Of a stretch of DNA of 64,000 nt, positions 29,696 to 39,586 are shown piece by piece. Numbering within the stretch: the stretch's first letter is position 1; every line of letters starts with the position of its first letter. Origin of the DNA: Chryseobacterium tructae (GTDB lineage: Bacteria; Bacteroidota; Bacteroidia; Flavobacteriales; Weeksellaceae); contig NZ_JAUFQR010000003.1 of NCBI RefSeq assembly GCF_030409875.1, positions 248,001 through 312,000 on the forward strand, in the 5' to 3' direction. Position numbers and translations under genes: made by a program. The notes beneath the pieces were generated by a model. That model saw only the letters and a list, made by a program, of their open reading frames with translations. It made no database searches and had not been told where the DNA came from.

Positions 29696-31957
29696 ATGAA
29701 AAAAAATCTACTCTTTATTTTACTGGGCATTTTATTATGCCTCCCTGAAAAAACATCTTCACAGACCTATCAACTTACCGGAAATCCAGTAAATACAACA
29801 GGCTGGGATCTTGTTTCAGATGCTATTGTAAGCGGAGATTTCATTAGGCTTACCACAGATCAGACAAGCAAGTACGGAGCCATAAAGCTATCTACCCCCA
29901 TCACTTTAAGCTATTGTGACAAGTGGAAAGTGGAATTTGATTTCAGAATTGACGGAAATGGAACCACACAGTTTGGCCGTGGAGATGGCTTTACATTTTG
30001 GTATCTTGCTAATCCTCCCACAGGATTTGTATCGGGCGGCGGCCTTGGTATCCCAGCTAATGCATCAGGGTTAATGGTAGGTTTTGATATATTCAACAAC
30101 ACTACAGAAGGCCAAATGAGTAAAATACATGTTTTGTATGGCACAAATAATACTGCCGGAAATAATATAGAATATAATAACACTCCAGGAAGTACGTTTC
30201 ATTCTCCAGATTTAAACCCTACACAACCGTTTGTGGGTGCTACTTATAAACACGTGGAAGTAAACGGAGAAACCGACCTTTCCAATCCAACCAGCTGGAT
30301 CATTAAAATTAAAATAGATGGTGTACTTATTGTTGATCAGTCATTTGCACCTTCCGGAAATGCTGTAGGAATGACACAGGGATATTTTGGTTTTTCTGCA
30401 GCAACAGGAGGCGCAAGCGCCCGACACTCCATTCAAAATGCTAAAGTATATGTAGATAAAGTCCCTATTTTAAATAATACAATCAAACCTTTTGTGTGTA
30501 CCAATCCTACCACAGGAAACGGAACCGTAGATCTTACTTCCTACAATACACAATTTGTAAATAATCCCGGAAATTACACTTTCACTTATTACGTATTGGG
30601 AAGCGCTACCCCAATTGCTACTCCTACCAGCTTCCAGTACACTGGGAATACCACCATTAAAGTAGTGGTCAAAGATCCTACCTCAACACTTTGCGATAAT
30701 GGAGATGGCGTGATACAACTGGAACCTACTCCGTTTGCTGCCACTGATGCAAGTCTTACCGAATGTAACAATAATAATGGTGGAGTTGGTATATTTGATC
30801 TCAATACAGCTGCGGTCACAACCTTAACAGGGGTCACTAAAGAATTCTATCCAAGTATATATGATCTGAATGCGAGTACCAATCAGATTCCTAATCCCTC
30901 AGCTTACGTCTCTCCTCCCGGGACAATATACGTAAGAGTAATCACATCACAAGGATGTGTTAGCACAGCCAAAATTACCCTAAACACCCATCCACCGGTA
31001 ACCGTTTATGATGTCCCAATAGAATCATGTTTTATTGAGAACAATCCGTTGACAGCATCTTTTAATCTCACCAATGCCGCTGTTGTTCCAAATCCAGCAG
31101 GATTTACAAAAAAATATTACCCGTCTTTAACTGACGCTCTTAACGGAACCAATGAAATAAATAATCCTAGTGGATATATTGCTCCTAATGGTGTTGCATA
31201 TGTAAAAGTTTTCAACACAACCGGATGTTTTTCAATTGCCAAGCTTACATTAACAGTAAAAGCTCCGGTACCATCCAGAGTTTTAAAAGATAAAATCATC
31301 TGTATGGAAAGCACAACAACCCTGGATGCCGGCCCAGGATTCAAAAGCTATGAATGGAGCACAGGAGCCACCACTCAATCCATTAAAAATGTAGGAATAG
31401 GAACATACTGGGTAAAACTAAAAACCGGAGATTGTTTCACCATACAGCCTGTTATGGTACTTCCCGCAGAGAACCCTGTTATCTCAAGTGTAGACATTTC
31501 CAGAGGAACAGTCACCGTAAACGTAAATGGTGGAATGCCTCCTTATCAATATTCAACAGATAAGATCACCTGGCAGGATTCCAATGTATTCACCGATGTC
31601 ACACGAGGTGTTGCTAAAATATATGTAAAAGACAGTTACAACTGCGAACCTATTACAATCAATATCACAGTACCTAATCTTATTAATCTTATCACACCTA
31701 ATGATGATGGCATCAATGATATGATAGATTATTCCGCACTCGCTATCAAGCCCAATCTGGAAGTGAATATTTACGACAGATATGGCTTACAGGTTTTTAA
31801 AGCTGACAAAACCAATGGATACAAATGGGATGGTACGGCCAACGGAAGAAAGGTTCCTACAGGAAGCTACTGGTATTCAATTTCGTGGAATGAAGATAAC
31901 AGGCATAACACTCCAGTTAACTTTGCAGGTTGGATTATTGTTAAAAACAGAAATTAA
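29696..31957 (+). CDS. L-type lectin domain protein with CHU_C T9SS sorting tail
   Basis: 753 residues, intact. Signal peptide to about residue 23 (KTSSQT). L-type lectin domain at residues 24-250 (CDKWKVEFDFRIDGNGTT, RGDGFTFWYLANPP, MVGFDIFNN). Then an Ig/PKD-like module and two repeats of about 85 residues (LTECNNNNGGVGIFDLN, IESCFIENNPLTASFNL). The CHU_C tail follows (NLITPNDDGINDMIDYSALA, ending GWIIVKNRN). T9SS type B cargo; expected to be cell-surface or secreted and to bind glycans. It starts 36 bases after the paralogue and is followed by a terminator. Confidence 0.88.
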   Translation: MKKNLLFILLGILLCLPEKTSSQTYQLTGNPVNTTGWDLVSDAIVSGDFIRLTTDQTSKYGAIKLSTPITLSYCDKWKVEFDFRIDGNGTTQFGRGDGFTFWYLANPPTGFVSGGGLGIPANASGLMVGFDIFNNTTEGQMSKIHVLYGTNNTAGNNIEYNNTPGSTFHSPDLNPTQPFVGATYKHVEVNGETDLSNPTSWIIKIKIDGVLIVDQSFAPSGNAVGMTQGYFGFSAATGGASARHSIQNAKVYVDKVPILNNTIKPFVCTNPTTGNGTVDLTSYNTQFVNNPGNYTFTYYVLGSATPIATPTSFQYTGNTTIKVVVKDPTSTLCDNGDGVIQLEPTPFAATDASLTECNNNNGGVGIFDLNTAAVTTLTGVTKEFYPSIYDLNASTNQIPNPSAYVSPPGTIYVRVITSQGCVSTAKITLNTHPPVTVYDVPIESCFIENNPLTASFNLTNAAVVPNPAGFTKKYYPSLTDALNGTNEINNPSGYIAPNGVAYVKVFNTTGCFSIAKLTLTVKAPVPSRVLKDKIICMESTTTLDAGPGFKSYEWSTGATTQSIKNVGIGTYWVKLKTGDCFTIQPVMVLPAENPVISSVDISRGTVTVNVNGGMPPYQYSTDKITWQDSNVFTDVTRGVAKIYVKDSYNCEPITINITVPNLINLITPNDDGINDMIDYSALAIKPNLEVNIYDRYGLQVFKADKTNGYKWDGTANGRKVPTGSYWYSISWNEDNRHNTPVNFAGWIIVKNRN

Positions 31958-31983
31958 CACGTTCATTATTCATATTAAAAGAG

Positions 31984-32009
31984 TCACTCCGTTTTACGGG
32001 GTGATTTTT
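31984..32009 (+). terminator. Terminator after the lectin pair
   Basis: TCACTCCG / CGGGGTGA stem, then TTTTTG. Confidence 0.82.
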
Positions 32010-32066
32010 GCATTAAATTAGCAGGATATATTTCATTTTAAAGACCCTTTATTCATATTCAATTCT

Positions 32067-32074
32067 TAAATTTG
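32067..32074 (+). promoter_or_regulatory. -7 promoter element of the nitroreductase gene
   Basis: TAAATTTG, an exact TAnnTTTG match, ending four bases before the ATG at 32079, so the message may be leaderless. No exact -33 TTTG. Confidence 0.45.
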
Positions 32075-32078
32075 TGCT

Positions 32079-32705
32079 ATGAATTATTTGGAAGCTTTAA
32101 GCAGAAGGTATTCTGTGAAAAAATTTAATAATCAAATTATTCCTCAGGAAACTCTTCATAATATTCTTGAGTCAGGGAAGCTGTCTGCCAGTTCACAGGG
32201 GCTTCAGCCATACAAAATTATCATTGTTGAAAGTCACGAAATGAAACAGAAGATGATTCCCGCTTTTTACAATCCTTCTCAGATATCCACCTGTTCCCAT
32301 CTGATTGTTATTGTTTCTAAGAAAGTCATTGAGGAAAACTACATCCGTGGTTACTTTAAACATATTTCAGAAGTAAGAGAAATTCCTCTTGAAACGCTGA
32401 ATCCATTCAAAAACAGTATCAGCCAGCATATTAATCAAAAAACACAAGATGAAATTTTCAACTGGGCAGAAAAGCAGTCTTATATAGTATTGGCCAATCT
32501 CATGTATGCTGCTGCTATCGAAAATATAGACTCATGCCCAATGGAAGGCTTCAGACAGGATGTAATAGAAGAAGTTTTGGATATCAACACCGAAATAGAA
32601 AAAGTAACCGTTACCCTCGCTTTAGGTTACCGTTCTGAAGAAGACTCCTTTCAGCATATGAAAAAAGTAAGAAAACCAAACGAAAAATTGTTTAAATTTA
32701 TTTAA
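32079..32705 (+). CDS. Nitroreductase-family NAD(P)H-dependent oxidoreductase
   Basis: 208 residues. FMN-dependent nitroreductase fold: N-terminal RRYSVKKFNNQIIPQETL, with the typical Arg-Arg-Ser FMN contact; SGKLSASSQGLQPYK; and a C-terminal ALGYRSEED glycine motif. The family reduces quinones, nitro compounds or flavins. DSCPMEGFRQD matches the NfsB-like region. It lies 30 bases upstream of nadB on the same strand, so co-transcription with the NAD pathway genes is likely but may have no functional meaning. Confidence 0.87.
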   Translation: MNYLEALSRRYSVKKFNNQIIPQETLHNILESGKLSASSQGLQPYKIIIVESHEMKQKMIPAFYNPSQISTCSHLIVIVSKKVIEENYIRGYFKHISEVREIPLETLNPFKNSISQHINQKTQDEIFNWAEKQSYIVLANLMYAAAIENIDSCPMEGFRQDVIEEVLDINTEIEKVTVTLALGYRSEEDSFQHMKKVRKPNEKLFKFI

Positions 32706-32735
32706 TATTTAAATGATTGTACCTAAAGCAAGCAC

Positions 32736-34307
32736 ATGATAAAAGCGGATGTATTAGTAATCGGTTCCGGTATTTCCGGACTTTCCTATGCCATTAAAGT
32801 TTCTGAACAACTCCCTGATGCCAAAATCATTATTGTCACAAAGTCTGATGAAGACGAAAGCAATACCAAATATGCACAGGGTGGCCTTGCTGTAGTTACC
32901 GATTTTCAGAATGACAATTTTGAGAAACATATAGAAGACACTATGCGTGCCGGTGATGGAGAAAACAAACGCGACGTAGTGGAAATGGTGGTAAAAGAAG
33001 CTCCTGCAAGATTCAATGAAATTGTAGAATGGGGCGCCCAGTTTGATATGAAAAACGGGAAATTCGCTCTGGGAAGAGAAGGAGGTCATACCGAAAACAG
33101 AATCGTCCACCATAAAGATATCACAGGTTTTGAAATCGAAAGAGCATTATTGGAAACAGCCAAAAACAGTCCCAATATTGAAATTCTGGATCACCACTAT
33201 GTAATTGATATCATTACCCAGCACCATGTTCCGGGAAAAGAACTTAATGAAGGAGACATTCATTGCTATGGTGCCTATATTCTGGATGAGAAATCCAAAA
33301 CTATCAAGAAAATCACTTCCAAAATCACATTGGTAGCCACAGGAGGTGCCGGACATGTTTATAAAAATACAACCAACCCCACTATTGCCACAGGCGACGG
33401 AATCGCTTTTGTAGCCCGCGCCAAAGGAATGGTTTCCAATATGCAGTATTATCAGTTCCACCCGACAGCTTTGTACAGCAAAATGGATGGAATGTTGTTT
33501 TTAATTTCAGAAGCTGTTCGTGGAGACGGAGCTAAATTAAGAACCAAAAGAGGCGAAAAATTCATGCATAAATATGATGAACGTGAAGAACTTGCATCAA
33601 GGGATATTGTTGCAAGAGCTATTGACGCCGAAATGAAAATTACCGGAGACGAATTTGTCGGTTTAGATTGCAAGGAAATGAATCATGAAAAATTTTTAGA
33701 ACATTTTCCGAATATTTATAAGAAGTGTAAAGACGAAGGCATTGATCCGTTCACCCAATTAATTCCCGTTGTACCAGCCTGTCATTATCTTATGGGAGGC
33801 ATTGAAGTAGACAGAGACGGGCAATCTTCCATCAGAAATCTTTTTGCCGTAGGAGAATGTACCAATTCCGGATTACATGGCGCCAACAGACTCGCATCCA
33901 ACTCCTTACTGGAAGGATTGGTTTTCGGACATAATGCTGCCATGAAGACGGTATCTCTTCTTAATGAAAATCTATTCAACTTCGATGATTTGAAAGCTGT
34001 TCCGGAATGGAACGAAGAAGGAATGAAGATCATGGATGAAATGGTCATCGTTAGCTACCTGAGAAAGCAGCTTCAAGAAATGATGAGCGACCTGGTAGGA
34101 ATTGTAAGAAGCAACAGACGTCTGAATATGGCTTTACAAAAGCATCAGGAGATTGCAGCAGCCGTTGATGAGATCTACCACTACTCTATTCTTTCTCCAC
34201 AGTTATCAGAATTAAGAAACCTGACCACCGTTGCTCACCTCATCATCATCCAATCTATGGAAATGACAGAAAACAAAGGAGCATTTTACAATAAAGATTT
34301 AGCCTAA
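32736..34307 (+). CDS. nadB: L-aspartate oxidase
   Basis: 523 residues, normal for NadB. It oxidises L-aspartate to iminoaspartate, the first step of de novo NAD synthesis. FAD-binding GSGISGLSYAIK sits at the N-terminus; the GGLA-type second loop (YAQGGLAVV) and the conserved REGGHTENRIVHHKD active-site region follow. C-terminal helical domain after about residue 400. Cytoplasmic. It is 12 bases upstream of nadC; nadA (quinolinate synthase) is not in this window. Confidence 0.95.
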   Translation: MIKADVLVIGSGISGLSYAIKVSEQLPDAKIIIVTKSDEDESNTKYAQGGLAVVTDFQNDNFEKHIEDTMRAGDGENKRDVVEMVVKEAPARFNEIVEWGAQFDMKNGKFALGREGGHTENRIVHHKDITGFEIERALLETAKNSPNIEILDHHYVIDIITQHHVPGKELNEGDIHCYGAYILDEKSKTIKKITSKITLVATGGAGHVYKNTTNPTIATGDGIAFVARAKGMVSNMQYYQFHPTALYSKMDGMLFLISEAVRGDGAKLRTKRGEKFMHKYDEREELASRDIVARAIDAEMKITGDEFVGLDCKEMNHEKFLEHFPNIYKKCKDEGIDPFTQLIPVVPACHYLMGGIEVDRDGQSSIRNLFAVGECTNSGLHGANRLASNSLLEGLVFGHNAAMKTVSLLNENLFNFDDLKAVPEWNEEGMKIMDEMVIVSYLRKQLQEMMSDLVGIVRSNRRLNMALQKHQEIAAAVDEIYHYSILSPQLSELRNLTTVAHLIIIQSMEMTENKGAFYNKDLA

Positions 34308-34319
34308 AAGCATACCATC

Positions 34320-35180
34320 ATGAAAAGACCAGCCTACGTTACAGATAAAGCATTAAAAACATTTATAAAAACAGCCCTTGAAGAAGATATCCAGGACGGA
34401 GACCACTCTACTCTTTCCACAATTCCTGAAGATCTTAAGCAAAGTGCAAAACTGTTGGTAAAGCAAGACTGTATCCTTGCAGGGGTAGAATTAGCAGAAA
34501 TCATTTTCAAAACATTTGATAAAAATCTTAAAATTGAAACTTTCATTAAAGATGGGACTCCTTGTAAAGTAGGAGATGTGGCTCTGATTGTTACCGGAAG
34601 TGCAAGATCCATCCTTTCTACAGAAAGATTTGTTCTTAATTGCATGCAAAGAATGAGTGGGATTGCAACTCTTACTCATGACTGGGATTCAAGATTAGTG
34701 GGAACCAAAACCAAACTTTTAGATACCAGAAAAACGACTCCAAACTTTAGAATGTGTGAAAAATGGGCTGTTGCTATTGGTGGCGGAACCAATCACAGAT
34801 ATGGTCTTTATGATATGATCATGCTTAAAGACAATCATATCGATTACAATGGGAGCATTACCAATGCCGTAAAAATGGCCAAGGATTATGTTAAAAAAAC
34901 CAAGAAAAAGTTAAAAATTGAAGTTGAAACCAGAAATTTGGAAGAAGTACAGGAGGCAATCAATGCGAAAGTAGACAGAATCATGCTTGATAATATGGAT
35001 GTTAAAACCATGAAGCAAGCTGTAAAAATGATAAACGGCTCTACGGAATCTGAAGCTTCAGGTGGAATCACTCGTGATATGCTAAAAAAAATTGCAGCAA
35101 CAGGGGTAACTTATATCTCTGTAGGGGCTTTAACACACTCGGCTGAGAATATAGATTTGAGTCTCAAAGCAGTGAAATAG
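34320..35180 (+). CDS. nadC: Nicotinate-nucleotide pyrophosphorylase (carboxylating)
   Basis: 286 residues. Converts quinolinate and PRPP to nicotinate mononucleotide. Family marks: EEDIQDGDHST near the start, NCMQRMSGIATLTH, LDTRKTTPNFR with substrate-binding Arg/Lys, GGGTNHRYGLYDMIMLKDNH, and the C-terminal GGITRDMLKKIA barrel loop. It closes the nitroreductase-nadB-nadC operon. Confidence 0.95.
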   Translation: MKRPAYVTDKALKTFIKTALEEDIQDGDHSTLSTIPEDLKQSAKLLVKQDCILAGVELAEIIFKTFDKNLKIETFIKDGTPCKVGDVALIVTGSARSILSTERFVLNCMQRMSGIATLTHDWDSRLVGTKTKLLDTRKTTPNFRMCEKWAVAIGGGTNHRYGLYDMIMLKDNHIDYNGSITNAVKMAKDYVKKTKKKLKIEVETRNLEEVQEAINAKVDRIMLDNMDVKTMKQAVKMINGSTESEASGGITRDMLKKIAATGVTYISVGALTHSAENIDLSLKAVK

Positions 35181-35388
35181 CGTTGAATTTTTAACAAAAA
35201 CACTACCTCTTTATTAAAAATTCAATAACATGACTTTTTTCATACAAAAAGTCGTTTTTCATTCATTTTACTGACATCCAGACACTTAACATTATTAAGA
35301 CTGATTAAAAATTAACATTGAGTTAATAATAGTTAAAATATATTTTGCGAATTTTGCAGAAAATTAAATCTAATTATTACTAACGATT

Positions 35389-37952
35389 ATGAAATTAATC
35401 AACAAATCGATGCTTTCTGCAGTAATTACTTTATCTACAGCTAGTGTCTATTATGCTCAACAAGTTCAGGATACTGTTAAAACAAAATCCAATGATATTG
35501 AACAAGTTGTTTTAACTGGTGTTGCCGATATCGCTAAAGATAGAAAGACACCAGTAGCAGTTTCAACAATTAAAGAAGCTCAAATTGTTGAAAAATTAGG
35601 AAATCAGGAATTTCCTGAGATCCTAAACACAACTCCATCCGTTTATGCTACAAAAGGTGGAGGTGGTTTTGGAGACTCTAAATTAAATATTAGAGGATTC
35701 AACCAAAACAATATTGCCGTAATGGTAAACGGTATGCCTGTAAACGATATGGAAGGAGGATCAGTTTACTGGTCAAACTGGGCTGGACTATCTGATGTAA
35801 CTTCTGCAATGCAGGTACAAAGAGGTCTTGGATCATCCAAATTAGCAATTGCTTCTGTAGGAGGTACTGTAAACATTCTTACAAGAGCTGCTGACAAAAA
35901 GCAAGGTGGAATAGTTTCTCTAGCAGTTGGAAATAATGACTATGTAAAATCTCTTTTTGCTTACAATACCGGAAGATCTGAAAAAGGATGGTCTTCTTCA
36001 TTCTTAATGAGTAGAACTGCAGGATCTATGTATGCTGACGGAACAAAATTCGAAGGATACAATTATTATTTTGCATTAGGATATAAAAAGCCGGGCGGTA
36101 ACCATGATTTCCAGTTTACAATTACTGGTGCTCCTCAATGGCACAATCAAAGATCATATGCAATTACTATTTCAGACTATATAAAATTCAATCCTGATAA
36201 TGACGGAACTCCAAACAGAAGATATAACTCAGATTGGGGATACCTTAATGGAAAAGAATACGCGACAAGAGTTAACTATTACCATAAGCCTGTAATGTCT
36301 CTAAACTGGGACTGGTCAATGAGTGAAAAATCAAAACTTAATACAGTATTCTATGCATCTTTTGGTAGAGGTGGTGGAACAAACACGACTGGTACTGCAA
36401 ATGGAAAAAGTTTAAACAGCTTTAGAAATCAAACCACAGGTTTGTATAATATGGATGATGTTTTTGCTGCTAACCAGGCTTCAACTCCTGACAAAGGTGT
36501 TCTTATCAGAAACGCATCTATCAACTCACACAACTGGTTTGGTGTAATTTCTAGTTTCAATCATACAATCAACGATAAATTTAAGTTTTCTGCAGGTATT
36601 GATGCAAGATATTACTATGGTTACCACTATCAGTCAGTAACTGATTTATTGGGAGCAAGCGGATATCTTGATAAAAACAACAAAAACATTCCACCTAACT
36701 TAGTAACAGCAGTATCTAAGCCAGAAGCTAGCTGGAACCCATTCGGAGGAAAAATCGATAATATCAACAATCAAATTGGTTATAGTAACGATGGTGAAGT
36801 ACTTTGGTACGGAGCTTTCGGTCAGTTTGAATACACAAGCGACAAAGTCTCTGCATTCATTCAGGGGTCAGTATCTAACCAAGGATTCCAAAGAATTGAT
36901 AACTTCATTATAGATGGAGTTTCAAAATCTAAAAAAGGAGAGATCATGAATACTAAAACAGGATTCAAAAATCTTTTTGGATATAATGTTAAAGCAGGTG
37001 TTAACTATAACATCAACGAGCAGCATAATGTTTTCGGAAATATTGGATACTACGAAAAGCAACCTTTCTTCAATGCAGTATACAGAAGTAATGAAAATAT
37101 TGTTTCTTCAGATCTTAAAAATGAAAAAATATTTGGTGCAGAAATCGGATATGGATTCAGATCTTCAAACTTCAATGCTAACGTTAACCTTTACAGAACT
37201 TCTTGGGATGACAGATATCTTAGAAGAAGCGGTGTAAGAGATGTTGTAGCAGGAAAAACAGCCTATGTAGAAATGAACGGATTAAACGAGGTTCACATGG
37301 GGGTAGAAGTTGATGCAAGCTATAACCTGAACAAGCTATTAACAGTTAATGGTATGTTCTCTCTTGGAGATTGGTATTATAAAGGAAATGCAACTGCAGC
37401 TCTTTTTGAAGACAGTACAAATTTACCTCTTAACTTCCCAGGAAGTACAAGCAACGAAACTACATTATACTTAGATAAAGTAAAAGTAGGAGATGCTGCT
37501 CAAATGACAGCTTCATTAGGGCTTACTGTAAGACCTGTTAAAAATCTAAGCTTTGATGCTACATGGAGAAATACCAACAATTTATATGCAAGTTTAGATG
37601 CTTTCAACTTTAGAACTCAGGCTGCTGCTAATAGAGGAACATTAAAATTACCAAGCTTTAACTTATTTGATTTAGGTCTTTCTTATAAATAAATCTAAAC
37701 AATAAGCAGTACTTTACAATTAGAGGAAATGTATATAACTTGTTTGATACAACTTATATTGCAGAATCTAATACAAGTAACCATATTAAAACAGTAGGTG
37801 ATTTTACAGCTACTTCTACAGCTACGGCTCAACAACAATATGATGCTTATATCAACAATCCTAAAAACTTCTACAAAGGATTGGATGCATCTAACCAGGT
37901 ATTCTTTGGATTCGGTAGAACTTGGACTGCAACCTTATCATTCAACTTCTAA
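35389..37952 (+). pseudogene. TonB-dependent outer-membrane receptor, frameshifted near its C-terminus
   Basis: Signal peptide to YYAQQ, a TonB-box-like segment (DIEQVVLTG), plug domain (residues about 50-170; VMVNGMPVNDMEGGSVYW, GSSKLAIASVGGTVNI), then beta-barrel. The open frame ends at 37692 (LGLSYK). One missing base near 37686-37690 separates it from the last stretch in the next frame (INLNNKQYFTIRGNVYNLFD, ending TATLSFNF). That ending has the terminal Phe outer-membrane barrels need for assembly, so the restored 854-residue protein is the natural one. Ligand unknown; the plug resembles siderophore or vitamin receptors rather than SusC. Confidence 0.85.
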
Positions 37953-37981
37953 TTATCACAATATTAGATTTTATAAATATG

Positions 37982-38008
37982 AATCCCGGCTTTGAGCCGG
38001 GATTTTTG
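37982..38008 (+). terminator. Terminator after the TonB receptor
   Basis: AATCCCGGC / GCCGGGATT stem, loop TTTGA, then T run. Confidence 0.88.
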
Positions 38009-38009
38009 T

Positions 38010-38017
38010 TATCTTTG
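38010..38017 (+). promoter_or_regulatory. -7 promoter element for the 38037 gene, abutting the terminator
   Basis: TATCTTTG, an exact TAnnTTTG match, 19 bases before the ATG. A TTTG that could act as -33 lies in the terminator loop (37991-37994), 15 bases upstream. Confidence 0.45.
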
Positions 38018-38036
38018 TGTACAAAAAAAATAGATT

Positions 38037-38468
38037 ATGGATTTTTACAAGATTTTGTTGAGTGCCCACAAAGGATTTGGGTATCTCGAACTTCTTTTGG
38101 TTGCATTATTTATCATTGCACTTTTAGCTACCATGTTCGGTTTCAGCGGAAAAGTAAATAAGTTTTTAAAGAAAACTACCCTTTTCACAATGATTTTCTT
38201 CCACGTTCAGTTTCTGATAGGAATCATTATGTTAGTGACTACTTTTAGCAAAGGCTTAAATATGGGGGAAGTAATGAAAAATGCAGCATTAAGATTCCAA
38301 TATGTTGAACATCCATTCTCTATGCTTATCGCAGCAGTATTAATGACCATTATCAACAAAAAAGTAAAATCAAGCGATACCATTTCCTTGGGAATTACCA
38401 TTATGGGATTAATCGCGGTAGCTTTATTTGCATTCGCGTTCCCTTGGGCAAGAGTCTTTGGGGCTTAA
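38037..38468 (+). CDS. Small four-helix integral membrane protein of unknown function
   Basis: 143 residues with four clear hydrophobic segments (about 18-36, 49-68, 93-107, 117-135). Conserved-looking histidines fall at helix starts or inside helices: LLSAHKGFGYLEL, TMIFFHVQFLIG, and QYVEHPFSML. This spacing resembles small haem-binding cytochrome-b-type proteins, but no family was recognised. It lies 68 bases before asd on the same strand. Confidence 0.65.
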   Translation: MDFYKILLSAHKGFGYLELLLVALFIIALLATMFGFSGKVNKFLKKTTLFTMIFFHVQFLIGIIMLVTTFSKGLNMGEVMKNAALRFQYVEHPFSMLIAAVLMTIINKKVKSSDTISLGITIMGLIAVALFAFAFPWARVFGA

Positions 38469-38536
38469 AATAGATAAAGAAATTATATGCATTATAATTT
38501 CTAAATAGTTTAATCTTAAAATTTTTAATTAAATCA

Positions 38537-39529
38537 ATGAAAGTAGCTGTAGTAGGTTCAACAGGAATGGTTGGACAAGTTATGCTTAAAGTTTTGGAAG
38601 AAAGGAACTTCCCTGTAACAGAATTAATTCCGGTAGCTTCCGAAAAATCTGTAGGTAAAAAGGTGAAGTATAAACAGAAGGAATTTACGATTGTAAGCAT
38701 GAAGGACGCTATAGCTGCCAAACCGGATATTGCCATCTTTTCTGCCGGAGGTTCTACTTCTCTTGAATTTGCTCCTCTATTTGCAGAGGCTGGAGTAACA
38801 GTAATTGACAACTCTTCAGCGTGGAGAATGGATCCTGATAAAAAATTAGTCGTTCCTGAAATTAATGCAGATGTACTGACTAAAGAAGACAAGATCATCG
38901 CAAATCCAAATTGTTCTACCATTCAATTGGTGATGGTTTTAGGGCCTTTGAACAAAAAATATGATTTAAAAAGAGTAATTGTTTCTACATACCAATCTGT
39001 AACAGGAACAGGTAAAGCAGCTGTTGACCAATTAAACGGAGAAATCAACGGTGATGATTCTGCTGCTAAAGTATATCCATATCAGATTTTCAAAAATGCA
39101 TTGCCACACTGTGATGTGTTTGCTGAAGACGATTATACTAAAGAAGAAATTAAATTGATGAAAGAGCCTAAGAAAATTTTGGGTGACGATACATTCAATT
39201 TAACAGCAACTGCAGTAAGAGTTCCGGTTCAGGGTGGACACTCAGAAAGTGTAAACATTGAATTTGAAAATGAATTTGAGTTGGATGAAGTAAGAAAGAT
39301 ATTATCTGAAACTCCTGGAGTCATCGTAATGGACGATGTGAAAAACAACCAATACCCGATGCCATTATATTCAGAAGGAAAAGACGAAGTCTTTGTAGGA
39401 AGAATCAGACGAGACCTGTCACAGCCGAAAACGCTCAACCTTTGGATCGTAGCAGACAATCTGAGGAAAGGAGCAGCAACAAACGCTGTACAAATCGCAG
39501 AATACCTTGTAGCAAACAACTTAGTATAA
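38537..39529 (+). CDS. asd: Aspartate-semialdehyde dehydrogenase
   Basis: 330 residues, usual length. Makes aspartate semialdehyde for lysine, threonine, methionine and diaminopimelate. NADP-binding VAVVGSTGMVGQVML at the N-terminus; SAGGSTS loop; catalytic Cys in IANPNCSTIQ near residue 128; YQSVTGTGKAA; and VRVPVQGGHSESV with the active-site His. Followed by a terminator. Confidence 0.96.
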   Translation: MKVAVVGSTGMVGQVMLKVLEERNFPVTELIPVASEKSVGKKVKYKQKEFTIVSMKDAIAAKPDIAIFSAGGSTSLEFAPLFAEAGVTVIDNSSAWRMDPDKKLVVPEINADVLTKEDKIIANPNCSTIQLVMVLGPLNKKYDLKRVIVSTYQSVTGTGKAAVDQLNGEINGDDSAAKVYPYQIFKNALPHCDVFAEDDYTKEEIKLMKEPKKILGDDTFNLTATAVRVPVQGGHSESVNIEFENEFELDEVRKILSETPGVIVMDDVKNNQYPMPLYSEGKDEVFVGRIRRDLSQPKTLNLWIVADNLRKGAATNAVQIAEYLVANNLV

Positions 39530-39544
39530 ACTAACAAAATAAAA

Positions 39545-39574
39545 AAGAGTCTCAGAATTGAGATTCTTTTTTTT
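39545..39574 (+). terminator. Terminator after asd
   Basis: AGTCTCA / TGAGATT stem (imperfect), then eight or more T. Confidence 0.75.
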
Positions 39575-39586
39575 ATCAAACATAGT

